DNA from: Orthonyx spaldingii
Taxonomy: Eukaryota > Chordata > Aves > Passeriformes > Orthonychidae
Length of the DNA: 64,000 nt
Direction: 5' to 3'
Assembly: GCA_013397795.1 (NCBI GenBank)
Contig: VZTJ01005471.1
Location: 68,964 to 132,963 of the forward strand
In this document: in pieces, positions 61,201 to 64,000 of the stretch
Layout of the letters: each line of letters starts with the position of its first letter
How positions within the stretch are numbered: position 1 is the first letter of the stretch
The notes under the pieces: generated by a model
The model's database searches: none
What the model was told of the DNA's origin: nothing
What the model saw: the letters and a program-made list of their open reading frames with translations, nothing else
Translations under genes and position numbers: made by a program

Positions 61201-63150
61201 TATGCATTTTTTTCCATGAGCATCTCACTGTGGCTTTTAAGGTTTCATGCTGTGTAATTCATATTGAATAAACCCTTCCCCTGAAAGGTTAAAATTAAAC
61301 CAAGCAGCTAAACTGCTCACATCAAAGCCAATACAAATAAGCCTCCACTGGGGACTGAAGGAAGTAGTTTTCTAACTCAGATTTTGGGGGGAAAGGAGCA
61401 CGAAGTTGAAACAGAAATATTTAGAAGTGCCAAAAGGGAAAGTAACTTCTTTCAAAGAGCAGCTTTACATTAAGCCAGTAACACTGGCTGCAAAAGAATC
61501 AAAACTTTGTATAAAGGCATATTGTACATGGAAAAATTGTTAAACAAGTAGGAAGGGAGGCAAGAAGATGTTAAGACAGAATCATACTGGGGATTTGTAA
61601 GTCATAGCTAATGTTTCAATGCTGTTTTTTATAATTTATACTGCTTCTTTAGGGACTTTCTTAGATAGAATTTTCCTCATATTTTAGATGCCTCAGTTTC
61701 TACCTTTTGCCAGGGAGCTTCGCGTGCATCCCCCAGAATCTCAGACAAGTCTGGCAGCTGAAGCTCTACCCCAGATTCCCAATGTCTGGAAGCTGCAGTG
61801 TTTGTTTTGTAGTTGGGATGTATCTGCAGATATAACACTTCCACATCCATCCATCCCTGCTGTGATCACGGATGCCCCAGCCTGACCATTCCCCAGCTTC
61901 TCTTCAGATCCAGTTTATTTCAGCTTGATGTGTTATATTAACCTGACATTTCATTTTTCATTCTTGCCATCTTTAATATGCACACTGACAGCCGTGGCAG
62001 AGCTGAAACATGATCTTCCTGAGCAGCTTCCCCAGCCCTCCCTGCCAGTTCCCCTGGACCCGATCTCCAGAGGATGTTTACACCTGCAAGTCAGTAACAG
62101 TGTTTCTGAAACCTCTTCTCCCCTGACTCTTTTCCGTGACTGCTTCTTTCACAAGAGGAACTTAAAAGCTTCAACAGCTGCTGAATATTGAATTGCAGGA
62201 GATCCTTCCGCTTGGTTTGCAGAATCTCACACTCTCAAGAGTTCAGACACTGCTTGAGACAGACTCTCACTTTGAAGACCAATTCAAGTGGAGTTATTTT
62301 AGGCCACTGTATACTCCACTCACTGAAAGATGTCCTGCTGAGCAGGAAGAATTTGTATTTTGAAAAACTCAAATCAGATTGATCAGGCTCAGGGTCAGAC
62401 TCTCTCCAGCATCAGATTTCTATCTCCTGACTAAGCCAACTTCTTCCACTAGAGGCTCATTTTGCTCCCAGCTCAACTAATTATTTTTCCAACCTGATCA
62501 TGTTGCACATATGCAATCTCAGTTGTATTTCCATCACGTGTTGAATCATTCTCTGTGTCCTTCTTTCCTCCTGCTTCTAATTTTCTATTTTCAGGATTCC
62601 CTTCTCCTTTAGGAGAGAATGGACAAGCATCCTCATAAGGGTTTCATCCTTAGCTTGGCTGGCAGCACCTTTAGCCCACTAAAAATTTGCTTTAGCATTA
62701 AGCTGGGCACAGATCAGCATTCAGAGCATTAATTACAAACACCAATCCTGTAGTGCACATCCAGGCCTCACTGCTTTTCAGGGACTTCAGTATGTTAGGC
62801 AATGCAAACTTAAAATAGATAAATGAATAAATACTTTAGTACACTGACTCTTTCATTCAATCAAAAGGAATGTAAGAAGAGAGAGGTAGAATTTTCTCCT
62901 CAGCATGTCCATTACATTTTGTCTTCTACAGAATATTACTATGCTTTGAATATTGGGATTTCTTATATGATCTGAACTCTGCTTTACCCTCCTTTTTTTT
63001 TTTTTTTTTGGGGTCTCATCTTTGCATAAGAACCTTGCAATAGGAGGGAGTCAGTCTCTGTTTCTGAACTTGTTTTGGTACTGAAAGAAATTAATTCTCT
63101 ATATTGAAGCTGAATTTTACATCTTTTTATCCTTTTATTCCAGTATCTGC
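49225..63150. other. Upstream intergenic DNA, nothing recognised
   Basis: No protein-coding exon, structured RNA or full mobile element could be supported on either strand. Open frames stay below about 135 codons and overlap on both strands. Small items noted: a 15-bp tandem pair TTTCTTAGGCTCTTG (54306-54335), a 9-bp-arm hairpin (56567-56591), a perfect MEF2-type site (57497-57506) and a poly-T run near 62993-63010. This may include an unannotated lncRNA, which cannot be judged from sequence alone. Confidence 0.6.
54306..54335. repeat. 15-bp perfect tandem pair
   Basis: TTTCTTAGGCTCTTG occurs twice, back to back. Confidence 0.9.
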
Positions 63151-63204
63151 ATGAACATATTGATAGGCCACAGCTACTCAGGACTTGTTAGGATGAACCT
63201 GGAA

Positions 63205-63640
63205 TTTAATGTCCACTTTTGGCCCCCCACCTCAAGAAAATGAAAGACATTGGAAGACAGTGAAGAACTGGAGAGGGTCCATTGGAGAGAGGGTTGGGGA
63301 ACCTGACATATGAAGCAAGGCTAAAGGGGGTGGGTTTGTTCAGCCTAGGGAAGGAAAGGCCCAGGATGGGTCTAGTCGGTGTCTCTTAACACCCAAAGAA
63401 GGCGGTTCTAGAGGAGATGGAGACACTCTGTTCCAAAGGATCCCTGGTGCCAGGACAGGAGGCCATGGGCACAAGACAGTTTAGGGGAAATTCCTTCTGG
63501 ATATAGGAGAAAATTAATTCTTCAGCCATAAAATATTGAGGCTTCCCAGAGAAGTGGTGGGACCTTCCTTAGTGGAAATATTAAAGATTTTGCTTGAAAA
63601 TGCCCTGGATGATCTCATTTAAGGCAGAAGAGGCAAGTTC
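63205..63640 (+). mobile_element. CR1-type LINE, 3' fragment, 5'-truncated
   Basis: The sequence follows the 3' part of avian CR1 elements in plus orientation. In order: a TTTTGGCCCCCCACCTCAAG stretch, GGAGAGGGTCCATTGGAGAG, GGTTTGTTCAGCCTAGGGAA, CCAGGACAGGAGGCCATGGG, GGGGAAATTCCTTCTGGATA, and CCCAGAGAAGTGGTGGGACC. These phrases correspond to the well-known CR1 end of the reverse-transcriptase region and 3' UTR. Frames are broken and the start is missing, as in most CR1 copies, so it is a dead fossil. Subfamily cannot be told by eye, and the exact ends are approximate. Confidence 0.8.
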
Positions 63641-64000
63641 AGGCTACAGCGTGCAGTGCTAGGAGAGATTTAGGGCACAAATAACAAGAAGCTGCTTTTC
63701 ATTAAATATTTATAGAAGAGCAGGACTTACCTGGTGCTAAAGCATCAGCAAGGCATTTCCTCAAAGTCACCAAACTTCCTGAAAGCCAAAATATCATCCA
63801 CTGCACCGGTGCTGCCATACCCATGAACTGCCAAACATAGTCCCCCCTAAAATTCCAGCGATGCCTGGCTCCTCAGAGCACAGAAAGTGTTGCTGAGTCT
63901 CTCAAGTGAGGCAAATAACTCACGAGCTGGGAACGCCAGGCATGGAAACAACGGGAGATCAATGCCTTTGGTTATCAGAATGTCTTTATATAGAATGTGC
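63641..64000. other. Right edge, nothing recognised
   Basis: Non-coding sequence after the CR1 fragment; no feature is supported. Confidence 0.6.

Noticed and set aside
63205..63640. Possible retroviral LTR at the right edge
   Set aside because: The order of conserved phrases fits the 3' end of a CR1 LINE, and no LTR ends or primer-binding site are visible.
41300..64000. let-7a/let-7b microRNA cluster, which lies upstream of PPARA in mammals
   Set aside because: I looked for the let-7 core on both strands and did not find it. It is probably beyond the right edge of the window.

Overview
This window is vertebrate nuclear DNA, almost certainly from a bird. It has small conserved exons with GT-AG introns, one CpG-island promoter, long AT-rich non-coding stretches, and a 5'-truncated CR1-type LINE fragment at the right edge. 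CR1 is the typical avian repeat. There are no bacterial-style operons, phage genes or CRISPR arrays. The species cannot be fixed from the sequence.

The main gene is PPARA (peroxisome proliferator-activated receptor alpha), complete for coding sequence on the minus strand. Six coding exons (24076-24283, 22027-22187, 20546-20684, 17958-18160, 14680-15127, 14256-14503, in transcript order) add up to 1407 nt, or 468 codons plus stop. That is the length I know for mammalian PPAR-alpha, and residue numbers align without gaps. The DNA-binding domain (Cys102 to Cys161), the hinge, the ligand-pocket residues (Ser280, Tyr314, His440, Tyr464) and the C-terminal AF-2 helix are all intact. A long 3' untranslated region probably runs to about 7188. 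The promoter and first non-coding exon are placed in a CpG island at about 40300-41290, separated from the ATG exon by about 16 kb of intron.

Layout, left to right: (1) 1-4084, non-coding, probably intron of CDPF1; (2) 4085-4228, last coding exon of CDPF1 on the plus strand, with its 3' UTR and several AATAAA signals to about 5560; (3) about 5580-7187, short intergenic gap, so CDPF1 and PPARA are tail to tail; (4) 7188-14255, likely PPARA 3' UTR; (5) 14256-24320, PPARA coding exons and introns; (6) 24321-40378, long first intron with a 37-bp minisatellite, a GC-rich patch with two interlocked inverted repeats, and small tandem duplications; (7) 40379-41290, first exon and promoter; (8) 41300-63200, upstream intergenic DNA with no recognisable gene, a 38-N gap inside a poly-T run, and minor repeats; (9) about 63205-63640, CR1 fragment.

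PPARA encodes a fatty-acid-sensing transcription factor that acts with RXR. CDPF1 encodes a small cysteine-rich DPF-motif protein of unknown function. Their proximity reflects conserved vertebrate synteny, not a shared pathway. I found no convincing new biological system. The best items for a second look are non-coding structures and a few lineage-type substitutions in PPAR-alpha.
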